DNA of 50,560 nucleotides from Malikia spinosa. Lineage in GTDB: Bacteria; Pseudomonadota; Gammaproteobacteria; Burkholderiales; Burkholderiaceae_C. Each line of letters opens with the position of its first letter. Positions within the stretch are counted from its first letter, which is position 1. The position numbers and the translations under genes were made by a program. Shown in pieces: positions 41,031 through 50,560 of this stretch. The stretch spans positions 1 to 50,560 of the forward strand of contig NZ_PVLR01000028.1 of assembly GCF_002980625.1 (NCBI RefSeq), read 5' to 3'. Below the pieces are notes generated by a model. The model was given only the letters and a program-made list of their open reading frames with translations, was not told the origin of the DNA and made no database searches.

Positions 41031-44000
41031 TCAGGCCAGCAGCCGGGCCAGGTAGCGCCCGGTGTGGCTGGCCGGATTGGCCGCCACCGCCTCGGGCGTA
41101 CCGGTTGCCACCACCTGGCCGCCGCCCGAGCCGCCCTCGGGCCCCATGTCGATCAGCCAGTCGGCGGTCTTGATCACGTCGAGGTTGTGCTCGATCACGA
41201 CAATCGTGTTGCCGGCGTCGCGCAGCTGGTGCAGCACCTTCAGCAGCAGCTCGATGTCGCCGAAATGCAGGCCGGTGGTCGGCTCGTCGAGGATGTAGAG
41301 CGTGCGGCCGGTGTCGCGCTTGGACAGCTCCTGCGCCAGCTTGACCCGCTGCGCCTCGCCGCCCGACAGCGTGGTCGCGCTCTGGCCGAGCCGGATATAG
41401 CTCAGGCCCACGTCGAGCAGGGTCTGCAGCTTGCGCTGCAGCGTCGGCACGGCCTGGAAGAAGCCGTAGGCCTGCTCGACCGTCAGCTCCAGGATCTGCG
41501 CGATGTTGAGCCCCTTGTAGAGCACTTCCAGCGTCTCGCGGTTGTAGCGCTGGCCCTTGCAGATGTCGCAGGGCACGTAGACATCGGGCAGGAAATGCAT
41601 CTCGACCTTGACCACGCCGTCGCCCTGGCAGGCCTCGCAGCGTCCGCCACCGGCCGCTGACGAGACGTTGAACGAGAACCGTCCCGCCCCGTAGCCGCGT
41701 TCGCGCGCCGCCGGCACCTCGGCCATCAGCTCGCGGATGCCGGTGAACAGTCCGGTGTAGGTCGCCGGGTTGCTGCGCGGCGTGCGCCCGATCGGGCTCT
41801 GGTCGACGTTGATGACCTTGTCGAAATGCTCGATGCCCTCGATCGCCTCGTGCGGTTCGGGTTCGTCGTGCGAGCGGTACAGATGCCGTGCCACCGCCGC
41901 GTACAGCGTGTCGTTGACCAGGGTCGACTTGCCCGAGCCGCTGACGCCGGTCACGCAGGTCAGCAGGCCGACCGGGAAATCCACCGTCACATCGCGCAGG
42001 CTGTGGCCGCTGGCCTTGACCACGCGCAGCGTCTGCAGGCCGCTGGCGCTGGGCGCCGGCTGGGCGCGCGGGGTCCAGGCATTGGCCTTGGCGCCTTTCT
42101 TGGCTGTGGCTGGTGCTGCCGGGGCTTTTTCCGGCAGCCAGGGCGTGCGCCGCGCCGGCACCGCAATCTGGCGCACGCCGGTCAGATACTGGCCGGTCAG
42201 CGAGTCCGGGTTCGCCAGCACCTCGGCGCAAGTTCCCTGCGCCACCACGCGCCCGCCATGCACGCCGGCGCCCGGTCCCATGTCGATCACATGGTCGGCG
42301 GCGCGGATCATGTCCTCGTCATGCTCGACCACCAGCACGCTGTTGCCGAGGTCGCGCAGGTGCTTCAGGGTCTCGATCAGGCGGTCGTTGTCGCGCTGGT
42401 GCAGGCCGATGCTGGGCTCGTCGAGCACATACATCACCCCGGTCAGCCCGGAGCCGATCTGCGACGCCAGCCGGATGCGCTGCGCCTCGCCGCCCGACAG
42501 CGTCTCGGCGCTGCGGTCCAGGCTCAGGTAGTTGAGCCCGACATCGTTGAGAAACTTGAGCCGCGCGGCGATCTCGCGCACCACCTTGTCGGCGATCTCG
42601 GCCTTGGCGCCGCGCAGCTGCAAGGTCTTGAAATAGCCCAGCGCCTCGCCCAGCGTCGCGTGTCCGATCTGGTGGATGCTGCGCTGCTGATCGCCTTCGC
42701 CGAGCAGCACATGGCGCGCCTCCTTGCGCAGGCGCGCACCCTCGCAGGCGGGGCAGGATTGGGTCGCGCGGTAACGCGCCAGCTCCTCGCGTACCGTCGC
42801 GCTGTCGGTCTCGCGCCAGCGGCGCTCGAAGTTGCGCACGATGCCCTCGAAGGGATGGCGCTTGACTATCTTGCGGCCGCCGTCCATGGCGTACTGGAAG
42901 GCGATTTCCTCCGTGCCCGAGCCATACAGCAGGGTCTGCTGCACCGGAGCGGGCAGGTTCTCCCAGGGCGACTCGGCATCGAAGCCGTAGTGGGCCGCCA
43001 GGCTCTCGATCAGCGCGAAATACTGGCCGTTGCGCCGGTCCCAGCCCTTGATCGCGCCGCTGGCCAGGCTCAAGCTCGGGAAGGCGACCACGCGCGCCGG
43101 ATCGAACACATCGCTCTGGCCCAGGCCGTCGCAGGACGGGCAGGCGCCAACCGGCGAGTTGAACGAGAACAGCCGCGGCTCCATCTCGCTGAGCGCGTAG
43201 CTGCACAGCGGGCAGGCGAAGCGGGCGCTGAACAGGTGCTCGACCCCGCTGTCCATCTCGAGCGCGATCGCCTTGCCGTCGGCCAGCCGCAACGCGGCCT
43301 CGAAGCTCTCGGCCAGCCGTTGCTGGGCATCGGCGCGCACCTTGAGCCGGTCGATCACGACATCGAGGTCATGCTTCTCGTGGCGTGCCAGTGCCGGCAT
43401 GGCCTCGGCATCGAGCACCTGGCCGTTGAGCCGGAAGCGCACATAGCCCTGCGCCTGCATTGCCGCCAGCTGGTCGGCGAATTCGCCCTTGCGCTCGCGC
43501 GCGATCGGCGCCAGCACCATCAGCTTGCTGTCCTCGGGCAGCCTCAGCACATGATCGACCATCTGGCTGACGGTCTGCGCCTGCAGCGCCAGGCCATGCT
43601 CGGGGCAGTGCGGCGTGCCGGCGCGCGCGAACAGCAGCCGCAGGTAGTCGTGGATCTCGGTCACGGTCCCGACGGTCGAGCGCGGGTTGTGGCTGGTCGC
43701 CTTCTGCTCGATGCTGATCGCCGGGCTCAGGCCCTCGATCAGGTCGACATCGGGCTTGTCCATCAGTTGCAGGAACTGGCGCGCGTAGGCCGACAGGCTC
43801 TCGACATAGCGGCGCTGTCCCTCGGCGTACAGCGTGTCGAAGGCCAGGCTCGACTTGCCCGAGCCCGACAGGCCGGTGATCACGACCAGCGCATGCTTGG
43901 GGATGTCGAGGTCGACGTTCTTGAGGTTGTGGGTACGTGCGCCGCGCACGCTCAGCATGGGCCGGCGCCAGGCGTCGCGCAGGTAGGCGCCAGGCTGGTC

Positions 44001-44048
44001 GGTGGCGGATTCGGCGTCGGAGAGGGGGCGGGGCTGGGTATCGTTCAC
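41031..44048 (-). CDS. uvrA: Excinuclease ABC subunit UvrA
   Basis: The product has two ATPase halves: Walker [20 protein letters not shown] and a second [16 protein letters not shown]. Signature motifs [12 protein letters not shown] and [15 protein letters not shown] are present. A zinc module has CPLC with CPSC and another CEAC with CDIC. UvrA finds DNA lesions and loads UvrB. The conserved family start is [11 protein letters not shown], which follows an ATG at 43958 (975 residues). A GTG at 44048 gives 1,005 residues. Both lack a clear ribosome site, so the first 30 residues are doubtful. I saw no LexA-type box upstream. Confidence 0.95.
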   Translation of the reverse strand: MNDTQPRPLSDAESATDQPGAYLRDAWRRPMLSVRGARTHNLKNVDLDIPKHALVVITGLSGSGKSSLAFDTLYAEGQRRYVESLSAYARQFLQLMDKPDVDLIEGLSPAISIEQKATSHNPRSTVGTVTEIHDYLRLLFARAGTPHCPEHGLALQAQTVSQMVDHVLRLPEDSKLMVLAPIARERKGEFADQLAAMQAQGYVRFRLNGQVLDAEAMPALARHEKHDLDVVIDRLKVRADAQQRLAESFEAALRLADGKAIALEMDSGVEHLFSARFACPLCSYALSEMEPRLFSFNSPVGACPSCDGLGQSDVFDPARVVAFPSLSLASGAIKGWDRRNGQYFALIESLAAHYGFDAESPWENLPAPVQQTLLYGSGTEEIAFQYAMDGGRKIVKRHPFEGIVRNFERRWRETDSATVREELARYRATQSCPACEGARLRKEARHVLLGEGDQQRSIHQIGHATLGEALGYFKTLQLRGAKAEIADKVVREIAARLKFLNDVGLNYLSLDRSAETLSGGEAQRIRLASQIGSGLTGVMYVLDEPSIGLHQRDNDRLIETLKHLRDLGNSVLVVEHDEDMIRAADHVIDMGPGAGVHGGRVVAQGTCAEVLANPDSLTGQYLTGVRQIAVPARRTPWLPEKAPAAPATAKKGAKANAWTPRAQPAPSASGLQTLRVVKASGHSLRDVTVDFPVGLLTCVTGVSGSGKSTLVNDTLYAAVARHLYRSHDEPEPHEAIEGIEHFDKVINVDQSPIGRTPRSNPATYTGLFTGIRELMAEVPAARERGYGAGRFSFNVSSAAGGGRCEACQGDGVVKVEMHFLPDVYVPCDICKGQRYNRETLEVLYKGLNIAQILELTVEQAYGFFQAVPTLQRKLQTLLDVGLSYIRLGQSATTLSGGEAQRVKLAQELSKRDTGRTLYILDEPTTGLHFGDIELLLKVLHQLRDAGNTIVVIEHNLDVIKTADWLIDMGPEGGSGGGQVVATGTPEAVAANPASHTGRYLARLLA

Positions 44049-44160
44049 GAATCTGAGGGCGGCAAGGCCCGGCACAGGCAACCCGCCATGATAGGCGCGT
44101 GCCGCTGCCCGAGTCCAGTCAGGGCTGTTGCACGGGTCGCACCGGAACAAAACGGGGGTT

Positions 44161-44169
44161 TGCTACACT
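44161..44169 (+). promoter_or_regulatory. Extended -10 promoter of the trp operon
   Basis: TGC-TACACT (44161-44169) fits an extended -10 element; the -35 region 17 bases upstream is weak. Transcription would start near 44176, only a few bases before the leader ATG at 44180. Confidence 0.5.
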
Positions 44170-44179
44170 AGCTTTCATC

Positions 44180-44260
44180 ATGTTCATTCCTCGCAACGGC
44201 AGCATCGCTTGCCTGGCCCCGCAAGCGGGTCAGGGGGCTTGGCCTTGGCGCAAGCCATAA
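44180..44260 (+). CDS. trpL: Trp operon leader peptide with Trp-Pro-Trp
   Basis: A 26-codon ORF (MFIPRNGSIACLAPQAGQGA, then WPWRKP and stop) lies 120 bases upstream of trpE. Trp codons are at 44240-44242 and 44246-44248, near its end. Tryptophan is rare and two Trp codons with one codon between them next to the stop are the hallmark of ribosome-stalling leader peptides. The ORF has no ribosome-binding site and the apparent start of the transcript is about four bases upstream, so it may be translated leaderless, as reported for the trpL ORF of Sinorhizobium meliloti. It should sense charged tRNA-Trp and control trpE. Confidence 0.75.
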   Translation: MFIPRNGSIACLAPQAGQGAWPWRKP

Positions 44261-44267
44261 GTTGCGC
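44248..44267 (+). promoter_or_regulatory. Leader hairpin overlapping the trpL Trp codon and stop
   Basis: GCGCAA (44248-44253) pairs with TTGCGC (44262-44267) around an 8-base loop that holds the trpL stop. A ribosome stalled at the Trp codons would open this stem and free the 3' arm to pair downstream, where CGCG-rich segments lie near 44300-44313. A TCCCGC/GCGGGA hairpin lies near 44343-44359. I see no T-tract before trpE, so control may be Rho-dependent or translational. Confidence 0.5.
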
Positions 44268-44382
44268 GTTACACCCTCGACCGCGTGGCCAGCTGGCTGC
44301 CGCGCTCTCGCGCCCCAAACAGGGCACTGGCATGAATGAACGTCCCGCACCGCGCGGGAACTGGGCTGCAGGAGGCTCAATC

Positions 44383-45882
44383 GTGATCACCGAAACCGAA
44401 TTCCAGGACCTGGCCCGGCAAGGCTACAACCGCATCCCCTTGACGGCGCAAGCCTTTGCCGACCTCGAGACCCCGCTCTCGCTCTACCTCAAGCTCGCGG
44501 CGGTGCAGGACGGGGGGCGCAACAGCTTCCTGCTCGAATCCGTCGTTGGCGGCGAGCGCTTCGGCCGCTACAGCTTCATCGGCCTGCCGGCGCGCGTCGC
44601 GCTCAAGGCGACCGGCTTTGGCGCCGACGCCAAGACCGAGGTCTGGTGCGATGGCGCCGTGGTCGAGACTGCCCCCGGCAACCCGCTCGACTTCATCGAG
44701 GCCTATCAGCGCCGCTTCAAGGTCGCGTTGCGCCCCGGCATGCCGCGCTTCTGCGGCGGCCTGGCCGGCTACTTCGGCTACGACACGGTGCGCCATATCG
44801 AGAAGAAGCTCGAGCGCAGCTGCCCACCCGACGCGCTCGGCATGCCCGACATCCACCTGCTGCACTGCGAAGAGCTGGCGGTGATCGACAACCTGAGCGG
44901 CAAGCTGCACCTGATGGTCTATGCCGATCCGGCCGAACCCGAGGCCTACGCCCGTGCCCAGGCCCGCCTGGCCGAGCTCAAGGAGCGGCTCAACGTGCCG
45001 GTCCAGGTGCCGCCGGTGCAGGTCCAGCCGCACGCCACCGAGATCCGCCCCTACGCCAAGGCCGACTTCCTGGCCGCGGTCGAGCGCGCCCAGGGCCTGA
45101 TCCGGGGTGGCGACTTCATGCAGATCGTGATGGGCCAGCGCATCAGCAAGCCCTACACCCAGAGCCCGCTGAGCCTGTACCGCGCGCTGCGCACGCTCAA
45201 CCCGAGCCCCTATATGTATTACTACCATCTGGACGACGCCCAGGTGGTGGGTTCCTCGCCCGAGATCCTGGTGCGCCAGGAGCGCACGGCCGAGGGCACC
45301 AAGGTCACGATCCGCCCGCTGGCCGGCACCCGTCCGCGTGGCGCGACGATCGAGCTCGATCAGGCCGCCGAGCAGGACCTGCTGGCCGACCCGAAGGAGC
45401 GCGCCGAGCATGTGATGCTGATCGACCTGGCGCGCAACGACATTGGCCGCATCGCCCAGACCGGCAGCGTCAAGGTCACCGAGGCGTTCCAGATCGAGCG
45501 TTACAGCCATGTGATGCACATCGTCTCCAACGTCGAGGGCCTGCTGAAGGACGGCATGTCGAGCATGGACGTGCTCAGGGCCGCCTTCCCGGCCGGCACG
45601 CTGAGCGGTGCGCCCAAGGTGCACGCGATGGAACTGATCGACCAGCTCGAGCTAAGCAAGCGCGGCGTCTATGGCGGCGCCTGCGGTTACCTGAGCTATG
45701 CCGGCGACATGGATGTCGCGATCGCGATCCGCACCGGCGTGGTCAAGGACGGCCTGCTGCATGTGGCCGCTGCCGCTGGCGTAGTCGCCGACTCGGTGCC
45801 CGAGCTCGAGTGGAAGGAAACCGAACACAAGGCCCGCGCCGTCCTGCGCGCGAGCGAACTGGTCGAGGAGGGCCTGCAATGA
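44383..45882 (+). CDS. trpE: Anthranilate synthase component I
   Basis: The 499-residue protein has the N-terminal regulatory domain ([19 protein letters not shown], with the LLES tryptophan-feedback motif) and the chorismate-binding domain ([64 protein letters not shown]-like core as [33 protein letters not shown]). It converts chorismate plus ammonia from TrpG to anthranilate. The GTG at 44383 has AGGAGG 7 bases upstream and gives the standard MITETEF start; an in-frame ATG at 44332 is less likely. The stop overlaps trpG by ATGA. Confidence 0.95.
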   Translation: MITETEFQDLARQGYNRIPLTAQAFADLETPLSLYLKLAAVQDGGRNSFLLESVVGGERFGRYSFIGLPARVALKATGFGADAKTEVWCDGAVVETAPGNPLDFIEAYQRRFKVALRPGMPRFCGGLAGYFGYDTVRHIEKKLERSCPPDALGMPDIHLLHCEELAVIDNLSGKLHLMVYADPAEPEAYARAQARLAELKERLNVPVQVPPVQVQPHATEIRPYAKADFLAAVERAQGLIRGGDFMQIVMGQRISKPYTQSPLSLYRALRTLNPSPYMYYYHLDDAQVVGSSPEILVRQERTAEGTKVTIRPLAGTRPRGATIELDQAAEQDLLADPKERAEHVMLIDLARNDIGRIAQTGSVKVTEAFQIERYSHVMHIVSNVEGLLKDGMSSMDVLRAAFPAGTLSGAPKVHAMELIDQLELSKRGVYGGACGYLSYAGDMDVAIAIRTGVVKDGLLHVAAAAGVVADSVPELEWKETEHKARAVLRASELVEEGLQ

Positions 45883-46457
45883 GCCGCATCAAGCTCCTGA
45901 TGGTGGACAACTACGATTCGTTCACCTACAACATCGTGCAGTATTTCGGCGAACTCGGTGCCGAGGTCGAGGTCTACCGCAATGACGAGATCACGCTCGA
46001 AGGCATTGCCGCGCGCAATCCCGACCGGCTCGTGATCTCGCCCGGCCCCTGCTCGCCGGCCGAAGCCGGCATCTCGGTCGCCGCGATCCAGCATTTCGCC
46101 GGCCAGCTACCGATCCTGGGCGTCTGCCTCGGGCACCAGAGCATAGGCGCCGCCTTCGGCGGCAGGATCGTGCGTGCGCAGCAGCTCATGCACGGCAAGA
46201 CTTCGCTGATCACGACCACCCAGCAGGGCGTCTTTGCGAACCTGCCGAAACAGTTCACGGTCAACCGCTACCACTCGCTGGCGATCGAGCGCGCCAGCTG
46301 CCCGGATTGCCTGGAGATCACGGCCTGGACCGACGACGGCGAGATCATGGGCGTACGCCACCGCGAGCTCGCGATCCAGGGCGTGCAGTTCCACCCCGAA
46401 TCGATCCTGACTGAGCACGGCCACGCCATGCTCAAGAACTACCTCGACCAGGCATGA
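45879..46457 (+). CDS. trpG: Anthranilate synthase component II (glutamine amidotransferase)
   Basis: The 192-residue protein is a class I amidotransferase with [31 protein letters not shown], the nucleophile Cys in [10 protein letters not shown] (about C83) and the catalytic His-x-Glu in [14 protein letters not shown]. It supplies ammonia to TrpE and may also serve p-aminobenzoate synthase, since no pabA is in view. It overlaps trpE by 4 bases and the next gene by 4 bases. Confidence 0.95.
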   Translation: MSRIKLLMVDNYDSFTYNIVQYFGELGAEVEVYRNDEITLEGIAARNPDRLVISPGPCSPAEAGISVAAIQHFAGQLPILGVCLGHQSIGAAFGGRIVRAQQLMHGKTSLITTTQQGVFANLPKQFTVNRYHSLAIERASCPDCLEITAWTDDGEIMGVRHRELAIQGVQFHPESILTEHGHAMLKNYLDQA

Positions 46458-47533
46458 CGACCGTCGACCTGCGCAGCGACACCGTCACCCGGCCGACGCC
46501 GGCCATGCGCGAGGCGATGCTGGCAGCGCCGCTGGGCGACGATGTCTTCGGCGACGACCCGACCGTCAACGCGCTGCAGCAGCGCATCGCCGAGCTGACC
46601 GGCAAGGAGGCCGCGCTCTTCATGCCCTCGGGCACGCAGAGCAATCTGTGCGGCATCCTGGCGCATTGCGGGCGCGGCGACGAGTACATCGTCGGCCAGC
46701 TGGCCCACACCTACCGCTATGAAGGCGGCGGCGCGGCCGTGTTTGGCAGCGTGCAGCCGCAGCCCTTGCTCCAGGATGCGACCGGGCGGATGGCAATCGC
46801 CGACATCGCGGCAGCGATCAAGCCCGACGATCCGCATTTCGCCCGTTCGCGCCTGCTGTGCCTGGAAAACACCTGGAACGGCCATGTCATGCCCGAGGCC
46901 TATCTGGCCGAAGCGACTGCGCTGGCGCGCTTGCGCGGTCTGGCCACGCACCTGGACGGCGCGCGCGTGTTCAACGCGGCGGTCGCCAGCGCGGCGCCGG
47001 GGCAGGGGGCGCTGGCGCGCCTGCGCGAGATCGCCGACCACTTCGACAGCTTGTCGGTCTGCTTCAGCAAGGGGCTGGGCGCGCCGGTCGGCTCGGCGCT
47101 GTGCGGCTCGGGCGAGCTGATCGCGGCGGCGAGGCGCGTGCGCAAGATGGCCGGTGGCGGCCTGCGCCAGGCCGGCCTGCTGGCAGCGGCGGCACTGCAC
47201 GCGCTGGACCACCATGTCGAGCGCCTGGCCGACGACCACGCGCTGGCGCAGCGTCTGGCGCAAGGGCTGGCTGGCATCGAAGGGCTCACGGTGCGCTCGG
47301 CGCAGACCAATATCGTCTTCGTCGACGTGGCCGATGGCCAGGGTCCGGCGCTGCTCGACCATCTCCAGGCCTGCGGCGTGCTCGCCACTGGCCTGATCGG
47401 CCTGCGCTTCGTGACCCACCTCGATGTCGATGCGGCCGGCATCGACCACGCGATCGCCTGCACGCGCGATTTCCTGGCCCGGCACGCGCACGGCCGGCTC
47501 GTCCGGACCCTGCCGAGCGCTGGCGTCCACTGA
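46454..47533 (+). CDS. ltaE: Low-specificity L-threonine aldolase
   Basis: The 359-residue enzyme shows the fold-type I aldolase pattern: [61 protein letters not shown] and the PLP lysine in [16 protein letters not shown] (about K206). It cleaves threonine or allo-threonine to glycine and acetaldehyde. Its start overlaps the trpG stop by ATGA, so it is translated within the trp operon, between trpG and trpD. It may link glycine or serine supply to tryptophan synthesis or simply ride in the operon. Confidence 0.93.
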   Translation: MTTVDLRSDTVTRPTPAMREAMLAAPLGDDVFGDDPTVNALQQRIAELTGKEAALFMPSGTQSNLCGILAHCGRGDEYIVGQLAHTYRYEGGGAAVFGSVQPQPLLQDATGRMAIADIAAAIKPDDPHFARSRLLCLENTWNGHVMPEAYLAEATALARLRGLATHLDGARVFNAAVASAAPGQGALARLREIADHFDSLSVCFSKGLGAPVGSALCGSGELIAAARRVRKMAGGGLRQAGLLAAAALHALDHHVERLADDHALAQRLAQGLAGIEGLTVRSAQTNIVFVDVADGQGPALLDHLQACGVLATGLIGLRFVTHLDVDAAGIDHAIACTRDFLARHAHGRLVRTLPSAGVH

Positions 47534-47576
47534 TCCCGCACCGACCGAGCCAGTCCCCTTACACAGGAGTCACACC

Positions 47577-48611
47577 ATGTCCATCACTCCCCAGCAAGCC
47601 CTGCAGCGCGTCATCGAACACCGCGAGATCTTCCAGGACGAGATGCTGCACCTGATGCGCCTGATCATGAGCGGCGAGCTGTCGCCGATCATGACCGCCG
47701 CGCTGATCGCCGGCCTGCGCACCAAGAAGGAAACCATCGGCGAGATCACCGCCGCGGCCCAGGTCATGCGCGAGTTCTCGGTCAAGGTCGAGGTCGCCGA
47801 CCGGACCCACCTGGTCGACATCGTCGGTACCGGCGGTGACGGTGCGCACACCTTCAACATCTCGACCTGCGCCATGTTCGTGGCCGCGGCGGCGGGCGCC
47901 AAGGTCAGCAAGCATGGCGGGCGCAGCGTCAGCAGCAAGTCGGGCAGCGCCGATGCGGTCGAGGCGCTCGGCATCCACCTCGACCTCAAGCCGGCGCAGA
48001 TCGCCGACTGCATCGCGCAGACCGGCATCGGCTTCATGTTCGCGCCGAACCACCACCCGGCGATGAAGAACGTCGCGCCGGTGCGGCGTGAGCTCGGCGT
48101 GCGCACCCTCTTCAACATCCTGGGACCGCTGACCAACCCGGCCGGCGCGCCCAACATCCTGCTCGGCGTGTTCCATCCCGACCTGGTCGGCATCCTGGTG
48201 CGCGCGCTGCAGAGCCTAGGCGCCGAGCATGCGCTGGTGGTCTATGGCAAGGACGGCCTCGACGAGATCAGCCTGGGTGCCGCCACCCTGGTCGGTGAAT
48301 TGAAGGACGGCGTGATCCGCGAGTACGAGATCCACCCCGAGGACTTCGGCTTCCAGATGGTCGGCACCCGCGCGCTGCAGGTCGAGAACCCCGAGGCTTC
48401 GCGCGCCATGCTGCTGGGCGTGCTCGACGGCCAGACCGGCCCGGCGCGCGACATCGTGCTGCTCAATGCCGGCGCCGCGCTCTATGCGGCTGACGTGGCA
48501 GCCAGCATCGCCGACGGCATCGAGCGCGCGCGCCAGGCCATCGATTCGGGTGCTGCCAAGGCCAAGCTCGGCCAACTTGTTACCGTGGCCCATGCGCTGA
48601 GCGCGGCCTGA
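47577..48611 (+). CDS. trpD: Anthranilate phosphoribosyltransferase
   Basis: The 344-residue protein has the PRPP loop [19 protein letters not shown] (near 84), [21 protein letters not shown], the anthranilate-site [20 protein letters not shown] and [12 protein letters not shown]. It joins anthranilate and PRPP. The start ATG at 47577 has ACAGGAG about 8 bases upstream; the frame before it lies in ltaE and is not coding in this phase. It is 43 bases from the ltaE stop. Confidence 0.96.
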   Translation: MSITPQQALQRVIEHREIFQDEMLHLMRLIMSGELSPIMTAALIAGLRTKKETIGEITAAAQVMREFSVKVEVADRTHLVDIVGTGGDGAHTFNISTCAMFVAAAAGAKVSKHGGRSVSSKSGSADAVEALGIHLDLKPAQIADCIAQTGIGFMFAPNHHPAMKNVAPVRRELGVRTLFNILGPLTNPAGAPNILLGVFHPDLVGILVRALQSLGAEHALVVYGKDGLDEISLGAATLVGELKDGVIREYEIHPEDFGFQMVGTRALQVENPEASRAMLLGVLDGQTGPARDIVLLNAGAALYAADVAASIADGIERARQAIDSGAAKAKLGQLVTVAHALSAA

Positions 48612-48625
48612 ACCGAAAGCATTCC

Positions 48626-49423
48626 ATGAGCGACATCCTGAACCAGATCGTAGCGACCAAACGCGAGGAGATCGCGCTGGCACTCCAGAAGACCCCGCTG
48701 GCCGTCATGCGCGAGGACGCCGAAAGCCGCCTGCTGACGCGCGACTTCGAGGGCGCGCTGCGGCGCAAGATCGCCGCTGGCCTGCCGGCCGTGATCGCCG
48801 AGGTCAAGAAGGCCAGCCCGTCCAAGGGCGTGATCCGTGCCGACTTCATCCCGGCCGACATCGCGCAGAGCTATGCCGAATACGGCGCCGCCTGCCTGTC
48901 GGTGCTGACCGATCGCCAGTATTTCCAGGGCAGCTCCGACTACCTCAAGCAGGCGCGCGCCTCCTGCGACCTGCCGGTGCTGCGCAAGGACTTCATGATC
49001 GACCCGTACCAGGTCTACGAAGCCCGTGCCATGGGCGCCGACTGCATCCTGCTGATCGCTGCCTGCCTGGACGACGCCCGCATGGCCGAACTCGAGGCAA
49101 TCGCGCGCGGCCTGAACATGGCGGTGCTGGTCGAGGTGCATGACCGGGCCGAGCTTGAGCGTGCGCTGAAATTGAAGACGCCGCTGGTCGGCATCAACAA
49201 CCGCAACCTGCGCAGCTTCGAGGTCAGCCTCGACACCACGCTCGGCATGCTGGCCGATGTGCCGGCCGATCGCCTGCTGGTGACCGAGAGCGGTATCCTG
49301 AACAGCGACGATGTCAAGAAGATGCGCGACCACGGTGTCAACGCCTTCCTGGTCGGCGAGGCCTTCATGCGCGCCAAGGAGCCGGGCGCGGCGCTGGCCG
49401 AGCTGTTCGGGCTGCCGGCCTGA
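48626..49423 (+). CDS. trpC: Indole-3-glycerol-phosphate synthase
   Basis: The 265-residue TIM barrel has [27 protein letters not shown] (catalytic Lys), [54 protein letters not shown] and [15 protein letters not shown]. It closes the indole ring. It begins 15 bases after trpD and its TGA overlaps the ung ATG by one base. The TrpF-type isomerase is not fused and is not in the window. Confidence 0.96.
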   Translation: MSDILNQIVATKREEIALALQKTPLAVMREDAESRLLTRDFEGALRRKIAAGLPAVIAEVKKASPSKGVIRADFIPADIAQSYAEYGAACLSVLTDRQYFQGSSDYLKQARASCDLPVLRKDFMIDPYQVYEARAMGADCILLIAACLDDARMAELEAIARGLNMAVLVEVHDRAELERALKLKTPLVGINNRNLRSFEVSLDTTLGMLADVPADRLLVTESGILNSDDVKKMRDHGVNAFLVGEAFMRAKEPGAALAELFGLPA

Positions 49424-50121
49424 TGAATGCGCTGCGCGAGTGGGCGCCCGAGCGCTGGCCGGCAGCTGCCGACTGGCAGCCCGTGCTGCAGCCGTTCTGG
49501 GCCAGCGCGGCCGGCCAGGGCCTGGCGCGCTTCGTCCAGGCCCGCCTGCAGGCCGGCGCCGAGATCTACCCGGCGCAACCGCTGCGCGCGCTCGAACTGA
49601 CGCCGCTGGCCGAAGTCAGCGTCGTGATCCTGGGCCAGGACCCCTACCATGGCCCCGGTCAGGCCGAGGGGCTGGCGTTCTCGGTGCCGGCCGGCGTCAG
49701 GCTGCCGCCGTCGCTGCGCAACATCTTCCAGGAACTCACGCGCGACCTCGGCGGTGTGCTGCCCGCCAGTGGCAGCCTGCAGGGCTGGGCGCAACAGGGC
49801 GTGCTGCTGCTCAACACCTGCCTGACGGTGGAGCAGGGAAGCCCGGCCAGCCATGCCAAGCAGGGCTGGGAGACGTTGACCGATGCGCTGATTGCCGCTT
49901 GCAGCGCCCACGAGTCGCCCAAGGTGTTCCTGCTCTGGGGCGCGCATGCGCAATCCAAGCTCGGCCTGATCGATGCCAGCCGCCATCTGGTGCTGCAGGC
50001 CAACCATCCCTCGCCCTTGTCGGCGCGCCGGCCACCCCGGCCCTTCATCGGTTGCGGCCATTTCGGCCAGGCCCGGCAATGGCTCGAAAAAAAAGCGCAA
50101 AAAAATTTGCACTGGTTGTAA
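49423..50121 (+). CDS. ung: Uracil-DNA glycosylase, family 1
   Basis: The 232-residue protein has the family-1 water-activating loop VVILGQDPYHGPGQAEGLAFSVP (Asp near 72), VLLLNTCLTVEQGSPASHA, and the minor-groove HPSPLSA loop with the catalytic His (near 194). It removes uracil from DNA. One-base TGATG overlap with trpC implies it is translated as the last gene of the trp operon, an unusual home for a repair gene. Its TAA overlaps the -35 region of the following tRNA promoter. Confidence 0.95.
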   Translation: MNALREWAPERWPAAADWQPVLQPFWASAAGQGLARFVQARLQAGAEIYPAQPLRALELTPLAEVSVVILGQDPYHGPGQAEGLAFSVPAGVRLPPSLRNIFQELTRDLGGVLPASGSLQGWAQQGVLLLNTCLTVEQGSPASHAKQGWETLTDALIAACSAHESPKVFLLWGAHAQSKLGLIDASRHLVLQANHPSPLSARRPPRPFIGCGHFGQARQWLEKKAQKNLHWL

Positions 50122-50145
50122 GAACCAACGAAAGTTGGGCATAAT
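50116..50145 (+). promoter_or_regulatory. Promoter of the tRNA-tuf cluster
   Basis: TTGTAA (50116-50121) and CATAAT (50140-50145) are 18 bases apart and end 12 bases before the first tRNA, as expected for a strong tRNA promoter. The -35 box covers the ung stop. Confidence 0.55.
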
Positions 50146-50157
50146 ACAGGTCTTGAC

Positions 50158-50243
50158 GGAGGGGTGCCCGAGTGGCTAAAGGGGGCAGACTGTAAATCTG
50201 TTGGCTTACGCCTACGCTGGTTCGAATCCAGCCTCCTCCACCA
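50158..50243 (+). tRNA. tRNA-Tyr (GTA)
   Basis: The 86-base gene has a 7-bp acceptor (GGAGGGG with CTCCTCC), an anticodon loop CTGTAAA giving GTA, a long variable arm as in class II tRNA-Tyr, T-loop GGTTCGAATCC and an encoded CCA. Confidence 0.96.
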
Positions 50244-50288
50244 AATACTTGTTGACCGGCGACTGCGTGAAAACTCAGTCGCCGTGTT

Positions 50289-50362
50289 GCGGGAGTAGTT
50301 CAATGGTAGAACCCCAGCCTTCCAAGCTGATGACGCGGGTTCGATTCCCGTCTCCCGCTCCA
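50289..50362 (+). tRNA. tRNA-Gly (TCC)
   Basis: The 74-base gene has acceptor GCGGGAG/CTCCCGC, anticodon loop CTTCCAA (TCC), T-loop GGTTCGATTCC and encoded CCA. Confidence 0.96.
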
Positions 50363-50415
50363 ATGATGTGTGCGGTATCGGTAGAGTGATCTTTTAGTAG
50401 TCGTCAGGCTATTAT

Positions 50416-50490
50416 GCCCATGTGGCTCAGTGGTAGAGCACCCCCTTGGTAAGGGGGAGGTCGGCAGTTCGATCCTGCCCATGGGCACCA
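50416..50490 (+). tRNA. tRNA-Thr (GGT)
   Basis: The 75-base gene has acceptor GCCCATG/CATGGGC, an anticodon stem of C/G pairs around CTTGGTA (GGT), T-loop AGTTCGATCCT and encoded CCA. Confidence 0.96.
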
Positions 50491-50539
50491 TCATTCGGTG
50501 CGTTGTAATTTAGTCAATTTCCATATTCGGAGCTGAGCA

Positions 50540-50560
50540 ATGGCAAAAGAGAAATTCGAA
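50540..50560 (+). CDS. tuf: Elongation factor Tu, first seven codons (3' end outside window)
   Basis: ATG at 50540 opens MAKEKFE, the invariant start of proteobacterial EF-Tu, 50 bases after tRNA-Thr and behind GGAGCTGAG. The Tyr-Gly-Thr tRNA order in front of tuf is the classical arrangement. Only 21 bases are present, so the call rests on this context. Confidence 0.85.

Noticed and set aside
41826-44171. Plus-strand ORF of 781 residues opposite uvrA
   Set aside because: Antisense shadow of uvrA with typical mirror composition and no motif.
50158-50490. tRNA genes as an integration site for a mobile element
   Set aside because: All three tRNAs are complete, with tuf directly following, and there is no integrase or repeated 3' end.

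Overview
The window is GC-rich DNA typical of a betaproteobacterium of the order Burkholderiales. Support comes from a split-type MetH, a Bug-family solute receptor, a DUF1840 gene, an orphan PyrR-like gene, a trpE-trpG-trpD-trpC order, and a closing tRNA-Tyr/tRNA-Gly/tRNA-Thr/tuf cluster. The genus cannot be named from the sequence alone.

Region 1 (1-11341) is accessory. It opens inside the 3' end of a large protein made of octapeptide repeats followed by D-x-[DN]-x-D-G calcium-type motifs, the usual C-terminal style of type I secreted adhesins. Next come a SPINDLY-type (GT41) glycosyltransferase, three overlapping genes for a 3-amino-3,6-dideoxyhexose (an acetyltransferase/ketoisomerase fusion, a GNAT, a PLP sugar aminotransferase) and an AT-rich GT-B-like glycosyltransferase. 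A convergent minus-strand operon follows: type I ABC exporter, HlyD-family adaptor and an unrecognised protein. Read together this looks like a system that makes, glycosylates and exports a repeat-rich surface protein. That link is inference from gene order.

Region 2 (11342-26158) is mostly core: metH without its homocysteine domain, comM, glnK-amtB behind a good sigma-54 promoter and an NtrC-type site, a DUF1840 gene, a Bug receptor, an RluF-like pseudouridine synthase, a large lipoprotein with a glycosidase-like domain, and htpG behind a sigma-32-type promoter.

Region 3 (26159-44048) is mixed housekeeping: MgtC-like protein, SrkA-like kinase, two aminotransferases, a methyltransferase, two phosphoribosyltransferases, alanine dehydrogenase with a Lon-like protease, phosphatidylserine decarboxylase, a second MgtC/DUF4010 membrane protein, glutathione reductase, a MipA/OmpV-type outer-membrane protein and UvrA.

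Region 4 (44049-50560) is a tryptophan operon. It starts with a 26-residue leader ORF carrying a Trp-Pro-Trp segment, then trpE, trpG, a threonine aldolase gene, trpD, trpC and ung, tightly packed. Three tRNA genes and the first codons of tuf close the window.
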